64,000 nucleotides of DNA, from positions 1 through 64,000 of the forward strand of contig NZ_JASJUU010000024.1 of assembly GCF_030125375.1 (NCBI RefSeq). Direction: 5' to 3'. A model generated the notes under the pieces. It saw only the letters and a list, made by a program, of their open reading frames with translations, made no database searches and had not been told where the DNA came from. The position numbers were made by a program, and so were the translations under genes. Every line of letters begins with the position of its first letter. Position 1 is the first letter of the stretch. The DNA is from Pseudoalteromonas umbrosa (GTDB taxonomy: Bacteria > Pseudomonadota > Gammaproteobacteria > Enterobacterales > Alteromonadaceae). Shown here in pieces: positions 26,101-35,038 of the stretch.

Positions 26101-26219
26101 GTGGGATGAGCTTTAGTTTATTGTTTTCATTTATTTTAATTCCATGTTTATTGTTGCTGTTTAAACCCTATGCAGGGGAGAAAGGCACTGTAGCTACAGA
26201 GGCTGTTCAATATGCTTAA
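23148..26219 (+). CDS. RND family efflux pump, inner-membrane subunit
   Basis: A 1023-residue RND transporter. It has one N-terminal membrane helix, a large periplasmic loop, helices 2-6 from about residue 325 (including VMDNAIVVLES, the proton-relay helix), then a second half with the same plan and the last helices near 860-1010. It probably exports the cluster product or gives self-resistance. The adaptor gene follows with an 8-bp overlap; no outer-membrane channel gene is present, so TolC would have to serve. It lies 8 bp after the ferredoxin gene with a weak ribosome site. Confidence 0.9.
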   Translation: MSILSKNIENPGVSIVICFIAVFLGFVALTSLPVKLLPDTTSAALKIETHWRSASPYEIESNILEKQERLLRDIPGIQEMVSTAYQGRGVISLTVGNDVDRTEMLVNVLSKLNNVKKFPIDADPPKVKSFSAAESLIFMFLRRLEGNDTAIDDYQKLVELNVRSKLESIAGVAGVETFIGAQREYQIIVDPLKAAALGISLPAIASRLTNYHDITSGTMDVGRKQYLLRLQASNEPEQLKQLVLEWRDGNPVRLSDIGDVQITRGKRGSFAIFNGEPAIGLRLTRAPEANVLATLTQVFSTIDELNGGILADNQLKIEKSFDPSVFINRAILMVSSNIILGIIMAMALLLLFFKRWQPTLIIGVTVPISLIVSFIALQLFGRTLNVITLAGIAFASGLVMDNAIVVLESISTLKERGHSLVSACIEGVRKVWTALLASTVTTVVIFMPIALSGSAETELFSDLAIAVATAVITSLFVAIFIVPLLCKTVAKPQQENTQQQGASNNLNWLRKVTDSRKQQLSWVAVLLVSPVVVFLTMLPPLDYLPPLKKDSIDSFIRFPASAHLDLIEQEIVLPMAERLEPYLDGKAEPNVKNYYIAVSPGIMSMGTRAQDQTEINALKSLISSEITSGFPDTRAFTTQGSITGKFGGNRSFTFHLQSERIEQSAAGVSKVKAMLKEAMPGAVIRISPSLSAFKPELTISVNNERLSELGWQYTEFQNVVQMLGDGYYIGEHFDGQTRINKLLKTSDTDSPLKLAQTPLLGYGGTQHYFSDIARITESNSLLKVQRVDRRRAVSLTVIPPDDLTLGEAVTQVERLRANMLAALPEDAAILMGQTANKLNHSVSNLVLLMGLAIVMLFMIVAVILRSLQASFMVTLTLPLGAIGGVLLLNLLNVFTKQTLDLLTIIGFIILGGLVVNNAILLLCAYRDHIVAEGMQVKEAVYQAVAQRKRPILISTLTSIFGMLPLLLNPGIGSEIYRGLSAVVVGGMSFSLLFSFILIPCLLLLFKPYAGEKGTVATEAVQYA

Positions 26220-27231
26220 GTTATTATTTATTATTACTTTAATGTGCACATCTATTGCTCATGCGCAGCAAAGTGTTAAAACCAGTGCTGTTGTTTCGCA
26301 AAAAATGGCGCGCTCTTTTACCTCTATTGCTGAAGTGGTGACATTGCAAGAAGTCGATATTGCGATGGAAGTTGAAGGCAAGCTGGAGTGGGTTGCCCAA
26401 GTTGGAGCTGTGGTGAAACAGGGAGAGCTTGTTGCGCGCTTAGATGGACGTTTGTATGAATTACAATATGCCAGTCATTTAGAATATATGGAAGAGCTGG
26501 CTTTGCAGCGTACATTTGCGCAGCGTGAAGTCGAGCGAAAAACGCGCTTGCATCGAGAAAAAGGTCTATCGGAGCAAGAGTTAGATGATGTAAAACAAAA
26601 ATTAGCCCTATTAACACAGCAAGTTAAAAAAGCTGAGGTTGATAAACAGCTCTATCAATTAAATGTGCAACGTAGCCAAGTATTGGCACCATTTGATGGC
26701 CAAGTGGTCACGCGAAAAAAAGTCAAAGGGGCATTTGTTGAGGCAGGAGATGCGTTACTGACATTGGTAGACATCTACAATAAGGAAATAAGTGCCAAAG
26801 TGCCTGTGGCGAAATCTGCTGGGCTATTTACGGGTAATACTCAGGTCATAATTGATACGCCAACAGGCAATATTACAGGCCAACTAAAATCTGTGGTGCA
26901 GGCTGGTGATGAGCATTCTAGACTCGCAGAAGTTCGTATTACTGCTGAGCAGCCATTGCCGCCAATTGCGATGCCTTTGAACGTGACTTTCACGACACAA
27001 TATGATGAGACTGTATGGCAGGTCCCCAAAGATGCATTGATATCCAAGAATAATCAGTACTTTGTTTATCAGGTGGATGAGAACAAGCTCGCGAATAAAG
27101 TGGTTGTTCAGGTGCAAAGTGATACTGGCAGTCACAGCCTTTTAGTGACGGGACCATTGCACGCAGACAGGGAAGTGATCGTGCGCGGCGCAGAGCAAGT
27201 GGTGATGGATAAGCCAGTTGTTAAACTTTAG
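26212..27231 (+). CDS. RND efflux adaptor (membrane fusion protein)
   Basis: A 339-residue periplasmic adaptor. Signal peptide MLKLLFIITLMCTSIAHA; lipoyl-like halves around EVEGKLEWVAQVGAVVKQGE and VLAPFDGQVVTRKKVKGAFV; a coiled-coil hairpin between them (about 85-150); and a beta-barrel domain after about 180. It links the RND subunit before it to an outer-membrane channel. It overlaps the RND gene by 8 bp. The order pump-then-adaptor is the reverse of the usual acrAB order. Confidence 0.88.
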   Translation: MLKLLFIITLMCTSIAHAQQSVKTSAVVSQKMARSFTSIAEVVTLQEVDIAMEVEGKLEWVAQVGAVVKQGELVARLDGRLYELQYASHLEYMEELALQRTFAQREVERKTRLHREKGLSEQELDDVKQKLALLTQQVKKAEVDKQLYQLNVQRSQVLAPFDGQVVTRKKVKGAFVEAGDALLTLVDIYNKEISAKVPVAKSAGLFTGNTQVIIDTPTGNITGQLKSVVQAGDEHSRLAEVRITAEQPLPPIAMPLNVTFTTQYDETVWQVPKDALISKNNQYFVYQVDENKLANKVVVQVQSDTGSHSLLVTGPLHADREVIVRGAEQVVMDKPVVKL

Positions 27232-27250
27232 CCAATCAAAGGAATTATCA

Positions 27251-28147
27251 GTGCCAGCTAGTTATCATTCAAATTTACAGGTTTTTCATTGTAACGTGTT
27301 TTGTGATCAGCCCTACAGTGGGAATCAAGCGACGGTTGTTTGTTGCCAGACGTCGGTGAGCGAAGACACTATGCAATTGTTAGCTCGGGAGTTTAATACC
27401 CCCGAAACGATGTTTGTTTCCCCCTCCAGCTTGGGGATTTCGGTACGTTATTTCACCCCGAAAAAAGAGGTGAATAGCTGTGCACATGGCACATTGGCAG
27501 TAGCTTCTGTGGCGTTTGCATGTGGTTACAATCAGGCATCAAACTGGGTCGAATTACAAACCAACAATGGCAAGATCCGTTGTCATCAAATTATTGATGG
27601 GCAAGGCACGCATTATGCGTTTTCAGCATCGCAACCTCAGTATGAAGTGTTGGCTAAGTGTGACTCTGCGTTAGCAGATAGCTTGGGACTGAATTCGGAA
27701 GGGGAACATAGGGCCTATTTGACCTATTTTTCCCAGTCGGCCCCAAGACTATTACTTCACCTTGATGAAGCGCAGCTTATGTCTCTTTCACCAAACTGGG
27801 AAAGGTTATATCAGGCTCAACAACGGTTAAATACAACGGCGGTATTTGCATTCTCTTGGCAGCCTGAACAACCAAACTATCTAAAAGGGAGAATGTTTTC
27901 TCCATTAATGGGGATTAATGAAGATCCTGTCAATGGCAACTCTGTGATTGCGTTCAGCAGTGTGTTAAACCATTTATGTCAATGTGTAGGGCTGCCGCTA
28001 CCTAAAGACATCTATGCACATCAGGGTTTTGCTTTTGATAGGCAAGGTGTTGTGCGTGTGACATTGCCATCCAATAATGAGCAACCTGATCAGGTACGTT
28101 TAGCTGGTCAGGTTCTTCTACTATATCATTTCACGATGGATATTTAA
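27251..28147 (+). CDS. PhzF family isomerase/epimerase-like protein
   Basis: About 298 residues with the PhzF/diaminopimelate-epimerase-like fold. Landmarks are VFCDQPYSGNQATVV, LAREFNTPETMFV (E52 aligns with the general acid/base Glu of PhzF), RYFTPKKEVNSCAHGT and EDPVNGNSV. It may isomerise or cyclise an intermediate of the pathway. The frame opens at 27218 inside the adaptor gene, but AAAGGA before GTG 27251 marks the likely start. It shares one base with the next gene (TAATG). No other phenazine gene is present. Confidence 0.85.
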   Translation: MPASYHSNLQVFHCNVFCDQPYSGNQATVVCCQTSVSEDTMQLLAREFNTPETMFVSPSSLGISVRYFTPKKEVNSCAHGTLAVASVAFACGYNQASNWVELQTNNGKIRCHQIIDGQGTHYAFSASQPQYEVLAKCDSALADSLGLNSEGEHRAYLTYFSQSAPRLLLHLDEAQLMSLSPNWERLYQAQQRLNTTAVFAFSWQPEQPNYLKGRMFSPLMGINEDPVNGNSVIAFSSVLNHLCQCVGLPLPKDIYAHQGFAFDRQGVVRVTLPSNNEQPDQVRLAGQVLLLYHFTMDI

Positions 28148-28863
28148 TGATTGACTTAAAAGTGCAGCGTCTAGCTATGGTACCGGGAACACAGTGCAAT
28201 GATAGGTTATGGGAACGTGTTATGCCTTTGCTTGGTGACCATGTAAACCCTTGTCATGTCGCCATAGAGCAGTGTACTACTCGAACACATATGTTGGATA
28301 AAATTGGTGATGAACTTAATCCATCAGGTCACTTGCTGGGATTTTCGATGGGCGGTTACTTAGCACTAGAGTACGCATTAGCTAACCCAGATAGAGTCGA
28401 TTCCTTGGTATTAATTGCCAGTAGTGCGTTTGGTTTAAATAGAGAGGAAAAGCAAGCGCGAGATGCAATGAGCACCTTCTTAAAAACAAACACCTACTCA
28501 GGCATGTCAACTGGCCGTATACGACAATTTATTAGCTCAAAACGATGGCAAGATAAGGCGCTTGTTAATGTGGTTAAAGAGATGGATAAAACACTGGGAG
28601 GCGCAACATTACTTAATCAAGTGCAAGAAACATCTGATAGGGAAGATTTAAGTGCGAGATTAGGCAGCTTAACGTGCCGGGTATTGGTTATTGCGGCACA
28701 AGACGATCAGAAAGTATCTAGTCAAGACTTACAGCGTATGGCCGACATGCTACCTAATGCCCAGCTAACGGTGTTCAATGATTGTGGTCATATGGTGCCG
28801 TTGGAGCAACCAGAAGCACTGGCTGAGCGACTTAACCAATTTTTTTCGGGAAAGGGGCAATGA
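28147..28863 (+). CDS. Alpha/beta hydrolase
   Basis: A 238-residue alpha/beta-hydrolase with nucleophile elbow LLGFSMGGYLALEYAL (Ser near residue 70), a likely acid in VIAAQDDQKVSS and the catalytic His in DCGHMVPLEQPEAL. It could release, trim or deactivate the cluster product by ester, thioester or amide hydrolysis. It is coupled to PhzF by a 1-bp overlap and to the MFS gene by a 4-bp overlap. Confidence 0.87.
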   Translation: MIDLKVQRLAMVPGTQCNDRLWERVMPLLGDHVNPCHVAIEQCTTRTHMLDKIGDELNPSGHLLGFSMGGYLALEYALANPDRVDSLVLIASSAFGLNREEKQARDAMSTFLKTNTYSGMSTGRIRQFISSKRWQDKALVNVVKEMDKTLGGATLLNQVQETSDREDLSARLGSLTCRVLVIAAQDDQKVSSQDLQRMADMLPNAQLTVFNDCGHMVPLEQPEALAERLNQFFSGKGQ

Positions 28864-30074
28864 AAAAGAATTTAGCCTATCTGTATGGAGCAACCTTTTT
28901 CAGCGGTCTGGGAACGGGCATGCTCTTGGTGCTTGTGAATTGGATCATTTTGAAAACATATGGCAGTTCAACGCTCATAGGTGGGCTGACTGCCGCCTCT
29001 TATTTTGTGTGTTTCATTGCGCTACCACAAGTCTCGCTGTGGTTAGATAAGTTCATTAAGCGCAAACTATTGGGCAGTATATATGTTGTGGCCGGTTTGA
29101 TGCAGTTGCTGTTTGCCGCCCTGTTGTTTGTTGGCGTTGAATTATTATATGTCATTATGGCTAGCACCATCATGTCGGTGTTAGTAAGAATGAGCGACCA
29201 AATGGCACGTTTGGCAATTGCGCAGTCAATTGCACCTGAGGGTGAAATACGCCAAGTAAGTCGTCATTTAGAGGTGGTGCGTCAAGGTATTACTTTAGTA
29301 TCTGGTGCAATCACAGCTTGGTTTATTAACGAGTTATCCATGCAGACAATGTTGATTGTTGATGCACTCACGTATTTTATGGGGTTGCTTCTATTGCTGC
29401 AACTGGCTCCAACTCGTGAAGATTCTCCAGCGCGAGTAGATGCAGTAAAGCAGTCTCGTGTCGAGGCGTTTAAAGAGAGCGTGGCATTTTTTAGTCAACA
29501 TCAATACTTTTTCTTTTTAATGATATTCTCCATTGCAATCTATGTGATGATCCTAGCCCAAAATGCATTGCACCCAGCTCATGTAGAACAAATTTTGCAA
29601 GAAGGTGGGGAGACCTATGCCATTATTGGCGCTGTATTTGGTTTGGGGGCATTGTTGGGGCCAGCCATTTCATCCGCTTTTCACAAGTATGCAGTGAATA
29701 AAGAATTTATCATTAGCTTTGGGTTTGGCATATACATCGCCGCTAATATGACCATTGTGTTGATCCCGCATATTTGGGCAACGTATATAAGCCTAGTTTT
29801 ATTTTCTGCTAGCCATTCATTGATACGGGTTGAGCGAATGGCATTTATGATGGAATACACACCTAAAGATATCATTGGTCGAATTAGCGGAAGTTTTGAG
29901 CTCATTGGTTTATCGCTAGTTATTTTCTTCACCGCAAGTATCGGTTTCATTATTGATACTTTGGGAGCCCAGGCAGCTTGGTTTGCAATGTTGCTATTGC
30001 TCTTGGTGAACTTTATATGTTTATTGGCTTGTATCCTGAAAGGCCGAAGACATGCTGTCTTGAAGAAAGTGTGA
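28860..30074 (+). CDS. MFS transporter
   Basis: A 404-residue major-facilitator protein with about 12 hydrophobic helices, beginning MKKNLAYLYGATFFSGLGTG and ending in a basic tail. It is of the drug-exporter-like type (MFS_1/enterobactin exporter-like). It is the second export system in the cluster after the RND pump and the last gene of the operon (4-bp overlap with the hydrolase). Its substrate is unknown, presumably the product or an intermediate. Confidence 0.87.
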   Translation: MKKNLAYLYGATFFSGLGTGMLLVLVNWIILKTYGSSTLIGGLTAASYFVCFIALPQVSLWLDKFIKRKLLGSIYVVAGLMQLLFAALLFVGVELLYVIMASTIMSVLVRMSDQMARLAIAQSIAPEGEIRQVSRHLEVVRQGITLVSGAITAWFINELSMQTMLIVDALTYFMGLLLLLQLAPTREDSPARVDAVKQSRVEAFKESVAFFSQHQYFFFLMIFSIAIYVMILAQNALHPAHVEQILQEGGETYAIIGAVFGLGALLGPAISSAFHKYAVNKEFIISFGFGIYIAANMTIVLIPHIWATYISLVLFSASHSLIRVERMAFMMEYTPKDIIGRISGSFELIGLSLVIFFTASIGFIIDTLGAQAAWFAMLLLLLVNFICLLACILKGRRHAVLKKV

Positions 30075-30169
30075 GTAAGCATGCATGCAATGTGTATGTT
30101 GGTTAGCCCTCTAGCACATGAGTCCGTGTCGAGTATGTCTGAGATTATTTTGAAAATTTAGGTTTTGCG

Positions 30170-30189
30170 AAGCCACTGTATAGTGGCTT
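30170..30189. terminator. Candidate terminator at the end of the biosynthetic operon
   Basis: AAGCCACT (30170-30177) pairs with AGTGGCTT (30182-30189) around GTAT, followed by ATTTG. The T-run is weak, but it lies between two convergent genes (MFS and yrfG), where a two-way terminator is expected. Confidence 0.6.
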
Positions 30190-30212
30190 ATTTGCGTGCT
30201 ATTGATCGCACG

Positions 30213-30884
30213 TTATGTGATGGGTAACAGTGTACGGTAGTCACTGATTGCCATATAGTCGGTGATCTCTTTTGGAGGTTGTCGACTGTCTGGGTTGTTG
30301 ATAGCAAGCAGGTGGCCAATACCATATTCTTTCGCAGCAGCTAAAACACTTAAGCTATCGTCCACAAATAAAGTCCGCGATTTATCAAAGCTAAGGTCTG
30401 CTTGCACTTGCTGCCAAAGAGACTGACTTTCTTTACTAACACCGTATTCATGGGTTGAAATGATTTTGTCCAAGTAGCCATCGAATTGCGTGCCAATGAG
30501 CTGGGTGCGCTCTATTTTAAGGCTTAAGCTATCTGGATGGGCATTGGTAAGTAGGACTAATTCTTTACCTGCATCTTTGAGCGCCTGTAAAAAGTCTGGC
30601 ACATCCTCTCTGAGCGAAATGAGATGTTCCACTTCGCGCTTGAGTTCCATAATCGGTAGCTGAAGTTCTGCTTGCCAGTAATCAAGGCAATACCATTCAA
30701 TCTGTCCTGTTACTGCTTCATATCTGGCAAGAATATCTGCACGAGCTTGTTCGAGCGTAAGGCCCTGTCTGAGTGCATGGGCTTTGGGGATGATCTCCAA
30801 CCAAAAGTGGTTATCAAAATGGAGATCTAAAAGTGTGCCGTCCATATCGAGTAAGACGGTATCGATTTTTGACCAATTTAGCAT
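30213..30884 (-). CDS. yrfG: HAD family GMP/IMP nucleotidase (YrfG-like)
   Basis: A 223-residue haloacid-dehalogenase hydrolase with motif I DMDGTLLDLHFDN, motif II LLTNAHP, motif III Lys in GVSKES, and motif IV FVDDSLSVL. The sequence pattern matches YrfG, a purine mononucleotide phosphatase. It is divergent from nudE, with 60 bp between, the arrangement often seen in gammaproteobacteria. Confidence 0.87.
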   Translation of the reverse strand: MLNWSKIDTVLLDMDGTLLDLHFDNHFWLEIIPKAHALRQGLTLEQARADILARYEAVTGQIEWYCLDYWQAELQLPIMELKREVEHLISLREDVPDFLQALKDAGKELVLLTNAHPDSLSLKIERTQLIGTQFDGYLDKIISTHEYGVSKESQSLWQQVQADLSFDKSRTLFVDDSLSVLAAAKEYGIGHLLAINNPDSRQPPKEITDYMAISDYRTLLPIT

Positions 30885-30944
30885 AGGCTTTTAACTGCAA
30901 AGGCTTTATGATTAGGTTATCCACATCATAGCAAATAAAAGTTT

Positions 30945-31508
30945 ATGTCACAGAAAAAGCATCCCTGTCCGCCGGAAATTTTGTCATCTGATGTCGTTGC
31001 CTCGAGTCGGTTGTTTACCGTTGAAGCTTTATCCTTAGAGTTTTCAAATGGTGAGCGAAGGCAATATGAGCGGGTTAAAGGCGGTGGTCGCGGGGCGGTC
31101 ATGATTGTGCCAATAACGGCTGAAAATGAACTATTATTAGTAAGAGAATACTGTGCAGGCACACATGACTATCAACTGGGCTTCCCTAAAGGGCTGATTG
31201 ATCCAGGTGAGACACCGATAGAAGCCGGTAATCGAGAATTAAAAGAGGAAGTCGGTTTTGGCGCCAATGAATTTGTTGACTTAAAAACGGTTTCTCTCGC
31301 GCCCAGCTATTTCAAAGCACATATGCATATTTTATTTGCAAAAGATTTGTATCCTGAACGTTTAGAAGGGGATGAGCCTGAACCGCTGGTGGTGGTGAAA
31401 TGGCCCCTTGATGACTGGCAATCTCTACTGGATCAAAGTGACTTTACTGAAGCGCGAAGTGTGGCTGCACTGTTGTTATTACAGCAGCATTTATTAAAGG
31501 AGGTTTAA
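30945..31508 (+). CDS. nudE: ADP compounds hydrolase NudE
   Basis: A 187-residue Nudix hydrolase with the full Nudix box GLIDPGETPIEAGNRELKEE and following VGF. It hydrolyses ADP-ribose, NADH and Ap3A-type compounds. The length matches E. coli NudE. It is followed two bases later by cysQ, a conserved pair. Confidence 0.9.
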   Translation: MSQKKHPCPPEILSSDVVASSRLFTVEALSLEFSNGERRQYERVKGGGRGAVMIVPITAENELLLVREYCAGTHDYQLGFPKGLIDPGETPIEAGNRELKEEVGFGANEFVDLKTVSLAPSYFKAHMHILFAKDLYPERLEGDEPEPLVVVKWPLDDWQSLLDQSDFTEARSVAALLLLQQHLLKEV

Positions 31509-31509
31509 A

Positions 31510-32301
31510 TTGCAAACCTACTTAGAGCCATGTATTGAACTTGCGCAATTGGCAGGTAAGGCCATTATGGCCATTTATCAGCAAGATGATATTGGTCAGC
31601 AGGAAAAGTCTGATCATACCCCTGTCACTGCCGCTGATTTGGCTGCCAATGAGGTATTGCTCAATGGCTTAAAAGCACTCGCACCAGATATTCCAGTGAT
31701 GTCTGAAGAAACGCCTATTCCCCCGCTTGAACAGCGACAAGATTGGCAACGTTATTGGCTTTTAGACCCGATGGATGGTACTGGCGAGTTTATTTTGCAA
31801 AGTGGCGACTTTGCCGTCAACATTGCTTTGATTGAGGGAAATAAACCCGTGCTGGGAGTGATTCATTGGCCAGCAAAAAATGTGACTTATTTTGCGACTA
31901 AAGGGGCGGGTGCGTATAAGCGCTCAGGTACGGCGGATAAGCAAATATTCGTCGCGCCACCTGATACGCTAACGCTTGCTGTGAGCCGACGACAAAAAAT
32001 TGAAGCGGTGAGTCAGTATCTAAATAGTCAGTTTGATACAATTGCCCTGGGCTCTTGCTCACTAAAAGCGTGTATTATCGCCGAAGGCAAAGCGGATTGC
32101 TTTTTACGTGTCGGTCCAACAGGAGAGTGGGATACGGGGGCCTCTCAAGTGATTGTAGAAGAGGCGGGTGGATGCATCACGGATGCGCAATTCAATCCAT
32201 TGACTTATAACCAGCGTGAGACCACTGAAAACCCTGACTTTATTGTTATGGGTCACCCTGATTGGCAGTTTCAGAAGTTGATCAGCCCTCACCAAAGGTA
32301 A
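31510..32301 (+). CDS. cysQ: 3'(2'),5'-bisphosphate nucleotidase CysQ
   Basis: A 263-residue inositol-monophosphatase-fold enzyme that removes the 3'-phosphate of PAP formed in sulfate assimilation. Metal-binding motifs are DHTPVTAAD, SEETP, LLDPMDGTGEF and GEWDTGASQVI. The start is TTG at 31510, made convincing by a strong AAAGGAGGT ribosome site overlapping the end of nudE. Confidence 0.9.
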   Translation: MQTYLEPCIELAQLAGKAIMAIYQQDDIGQQEKSDHTPVTAADLAANEVLLNGLKALAPDIPVMSEETPIPPLEQRQDWQRYWLLDPMDGTGEFILQSGDFAVNIALIEGNKPVLGVIHWPAKNVTYFATKGAGAYKRSGTADKQIFVAPPDTLTLAVSRRQKIEAVSQYLNSQFDTIALGSCSLKACIIAEGKADCFLRVGPTGEWDTGASQVIVEEAGGCITDAQFNPLTYNQRETTENPDFIVMGHPDWQFQKLISPHQR

Positions 32302-32455
32302 TGAATACTGTTCTGGCTGCGTATTTTTGTCATGTTATGTGGGTAAAATACGTGGTTGGCACGGTAAGCTTTTTACTTAAACATGCGCTTTTATAAAGAA
32401 AAACACAGTTTTGCCGTATTTTTGCGCGTTTGAGCAATTATTTTTTGTCAAATCC

Positions 32456-32483
32456 TTGCAATAAAAATAAATTTAGATATTAT
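32456..32483 (+). promoter_or_regulatory. Sigma-70 promoter of the initiator tRNA genes
   Basis: TTGCAA (32456-32461) and TATTAT (32478-32483) are separated by 16 bp. The following AGCGACC is GC-rich, as in stringently controlled tRNA promoters. The first tRNA begins 70 bp further on. Confidence 0.6.
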
Positions 32484-32552
32484 AGCGACCTCTTTAAGGA
32501 AGAGCTGCAAAGCACTGATTTAAAGAGGCATCGATTTATTGATGCATACAGG

Positions 32553-32629
<77 letters not shown>

Positions 32630-32673
32630 ACTTCTTAGTTAAGAAAGAAGCAAAATAAACTTAACATTACAGG

Positions 32674-32750
<77 letters not shown>

Positions 32751-32795
32751 ACTTCTTAAGTTAAGAAAGAAGTAAAACAAACTTAACAATACAGG

Positions 32796-32872
<77 letters not shown>

Positions 32873-33372
32873 ATTCCCTGTATTAATCAAAAGTTATATC
32901 TTTGATTTATTTCCCCTTAAATTTATATCACTCTTATTAATTCAAATAGCTTTTTTCTTAATGTGCACACAATTCAGTACGTTGGTTATTTTTTCGTTTA
33001 ACAACGGTAAGACGAGCGACTTCCAATGCAGCTATGTGTAATTGAAGCTTGGCAGCATGTTGTATTTACGGCTTTCACCCTGCGATATTTTGTGTTTGTG
33101 CAGAGTCTATTACTTTTTCGTGTGTGAGTGATTTAAGCTTCTTTTCTCTATTTTTAATTTCATTAAATTTTCCTTTTTAACTGCTTCAAAATAAAAGTGA
33201 CAGTTCAGAGCTCTCCTCAGAAAATAACTTAATACATGTCATGTGAAAAATAAATATAAATTACAAGTTTACAAAACTTTACGTGGGATTACTTTGAAGA
33301 TTTTGGCTTATGAATTAGGTTAATAATGGAAAGCGGCGCTGCTTCTAACTTAAAATAAAAAAGGAAATTAAA
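32873..33372. other. 500-bp AT-rich region before the precursor gene
   Basis: No gene is seen on either strand. It holds the end of the tRNA transcript and presumably the promoter of the lanthipeptide-like precursor. No modification enzyme gene lies here. Confidence 0.6.
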
Positions 33373-33597
33373 ATGAAATTATCTCTTCAAAAGAAAAAAC
33401 TAAAAACCTTGTCTAAAAGCCAAAGTATCATGACAGAGCAAACACCAAACGTTGCTGGTGGTGCTGCATTTAATACCACAAGACCGAGTTCTACATGTCA
33501 AAATACAACAGCTTGCCCATCTAGAGATAGACCAGATACTTGTAAACCTATTTCAAGAGAAATCAGCTGCTTAATCGGTCACAGTTGTTTGTGCTAA
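33373..33597 (+). CDS. Lanthipeptide-like RiPP precursor peptide (orphan)
   Basis: A 74-residue peptide. Residues 1-30 form a Lys-rich leader (MKLSLQKKKLKTLS) ending in the GG-type site TPNVAGG. The 44-residue core has six cysteines (42, 48, 57, 66, 72, 74) and twelve Ser/Thr, ending HSCLC. This matches class I lanthipeptide precursors described for gammaproteobacteria and Bacteroidota. AAGGAAATTAAA precedes the ATG. No LanB, LanC, LanM or peptidase-transporter gene is present in the window, so maturation would need enzymes elsewhere. A disulfide-rich peptide is the alternative. Confidence 0.75.
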   Translation: MKLSLQKKKLKTLSKSQSIMTEQTPNVAGGAAFNTTRPSSTCQNTTACPSRDRPDTCKPISREISCLIGHSCLC

Positions 33598-33853
33598 TAA
33601 GATAATATGATGCAGTGGGGGTGTGAGCTTTCGCTGCTTTTTTAAATCAATATCATTTCCTCAAACATATGCCCCAGATCGGATTGGCTGTCATTATAGT
33701 GAGGCAGTATCAAGGGTATGCCAACACTCATTAATAAATTGGAAGTCACTATTTAGAAGTATCTAAATTGGGGTTTTAATATTGCAAAAAGCCGTGTTTT
33801 ATTTAGTTGCGGATATAAAGCGCAGGCAGGCTGAATAGCCCACCTGATCTAAA

Positions 33854-35038
33854 TTAAAATTGAGTAGAAAACGCTTCAGCTTGTTTCCAGACTCTAAGGG
33901 TATTCCCACCTAAAATCAGTTTAATATCTTTATCGCTGTAGCCGCGATCAAGCAGGCCTTGCACAAGATTCGGGTAGGTAGAAACATCCTTAAGCCCGAT
34001 TGGCAGTGAGTCGCCTACGCCATCGTAATCAGATCCAATACCGACATGCTCGATGCCAATCAGTTTAACTACATGATCAATATGGTCTAGTACCTGCTCT
34101 AAAGAGGCGAATGGAAACGGGTTACGTGCTAAATAAGCTGCTCGAAAATCCGTTTTTGTGGCACCGCGACTTGTCGCTTCTTGCTCTGCCTCGCTACGCT
34201 TGTCATACCATTTTCGTGATGCTGAGGTGACAAAGCTAGAGCCAAAGTTGATCTGAATAACACCACCATTTTTTTTCAACGCCAATAACATGTCGTCATC
34301 CATGTTGCGCTCAAATCCCGGTGTATATTTGCGCAGCGATGAATGTGATGCAATCACGGGTACTTTTGAGATCTCCATGACCTGATAAAACGCCTTATCA
34401 GAAATGTGTGAGACATCTATCAACATGCCCACTTTGTTCATTTCGACAACGAGATCTTTACCAAATGGACTGAGGCCTTTCCATTTTCGACGTAAATCAT
34501 AAGACGAGTCAGAGATATGGTTACTTTGAGAGTGTGCCAGTGTGATGTAGCGTACGCCTCTATCGAAGAAGTGTTGTAAGTTCTTCATCTCTCCCTCAAT
34601 AGGCGAGCCGTTTTCCATACCCATCGCAATTGACATCAAGCCTTTGTCAAACTGTGACTCAATATCTTTAGTACTGTGGGCAATGGCAAACTTATGTGGT
34701 GCACGATGAACCAGCGCTTCCATCCCATCAATGAGCTGGTTGGCTAGCTGATAGCTTTTCCCTTTCCCCTCAAACTCAAGACTGGCAGGAATGTAAATTG
34801 ACATAAAAGGCGCATTGAGTCCGCCCTGCATAGCGCGTGGGTAATCAAAATCCCCACCTTCGGTGGCTTTTGATACATCGTCCCATTTCATATTAATTCT
34901 ATAGGGGACATCAATATGGGTGTCGATGAGCAGGTTTTCTTGTGCCAAGCGAATGGCACGTTCGGATGCGGTGTATTCTTTTGCATGGACAGCAGAGGTT
35001 GCCAATGCAAGAACACAAAGAGCTGAGCTTAACTTCAT
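33854..35038 (-). CDS. Exported membrane dipeptidase (M19, renal dipeptidase-like)
   Basis: A 394-residue zinc peptidase cleaving dipeptides in the periplasm. Signal peptide MKLSSALCVLALATSAVHA; zinc ligands in LIDTHIDVP, MGMENGSPIE, LIDVSHISD and VIASHSS; and GIGSDYDGVG near the C-terminus. The length is typical of M19. It is monocistronic. Confidence 0.9.
   Translation of the reverse strand: MKLSSALCVLALATSAVHAKEYTASERAIRLAQENLLIDTHIDVPYRINMKWDDVSKATEGGDFDYPRAMQGGLNAPFMSIYIPASLEFEGKGKSYQLANQLIDGMEALVHRAPHKFAIAHSTKDIESQFDKGLMSIAMGMENGSPIEGEMKNLQHFFDRGVRYITLAHSQSNHISDSSYDLRRKWKGLSPFGKDLVVEMNKVGMLIDVSHISDKAFYQVMEISKVPVIASHSSLRKYTPGFERNMDDDMLLALKKNGGVIQINFGSSFVTSASRKWYDKRSEAEQEATSRGATKTDFRAAYLARNPFPFASLEQVLDHIDHVVKLIGIEHVGIGSDYDGVGDSLPIGLKDVSTYPNLVQGLLDRGYSDKDIKLILGGNTLRVWKQAEAFSTQF

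Noticed and set aside
14205..30074. Bacilysin-like cluster (SDR, aminotransferase, ATP-grasp, MFS)
   Set aside because: No prephenate decarboxylase (BacA) or isomerase (BacB) is seen, and several extra enzyme types are present.
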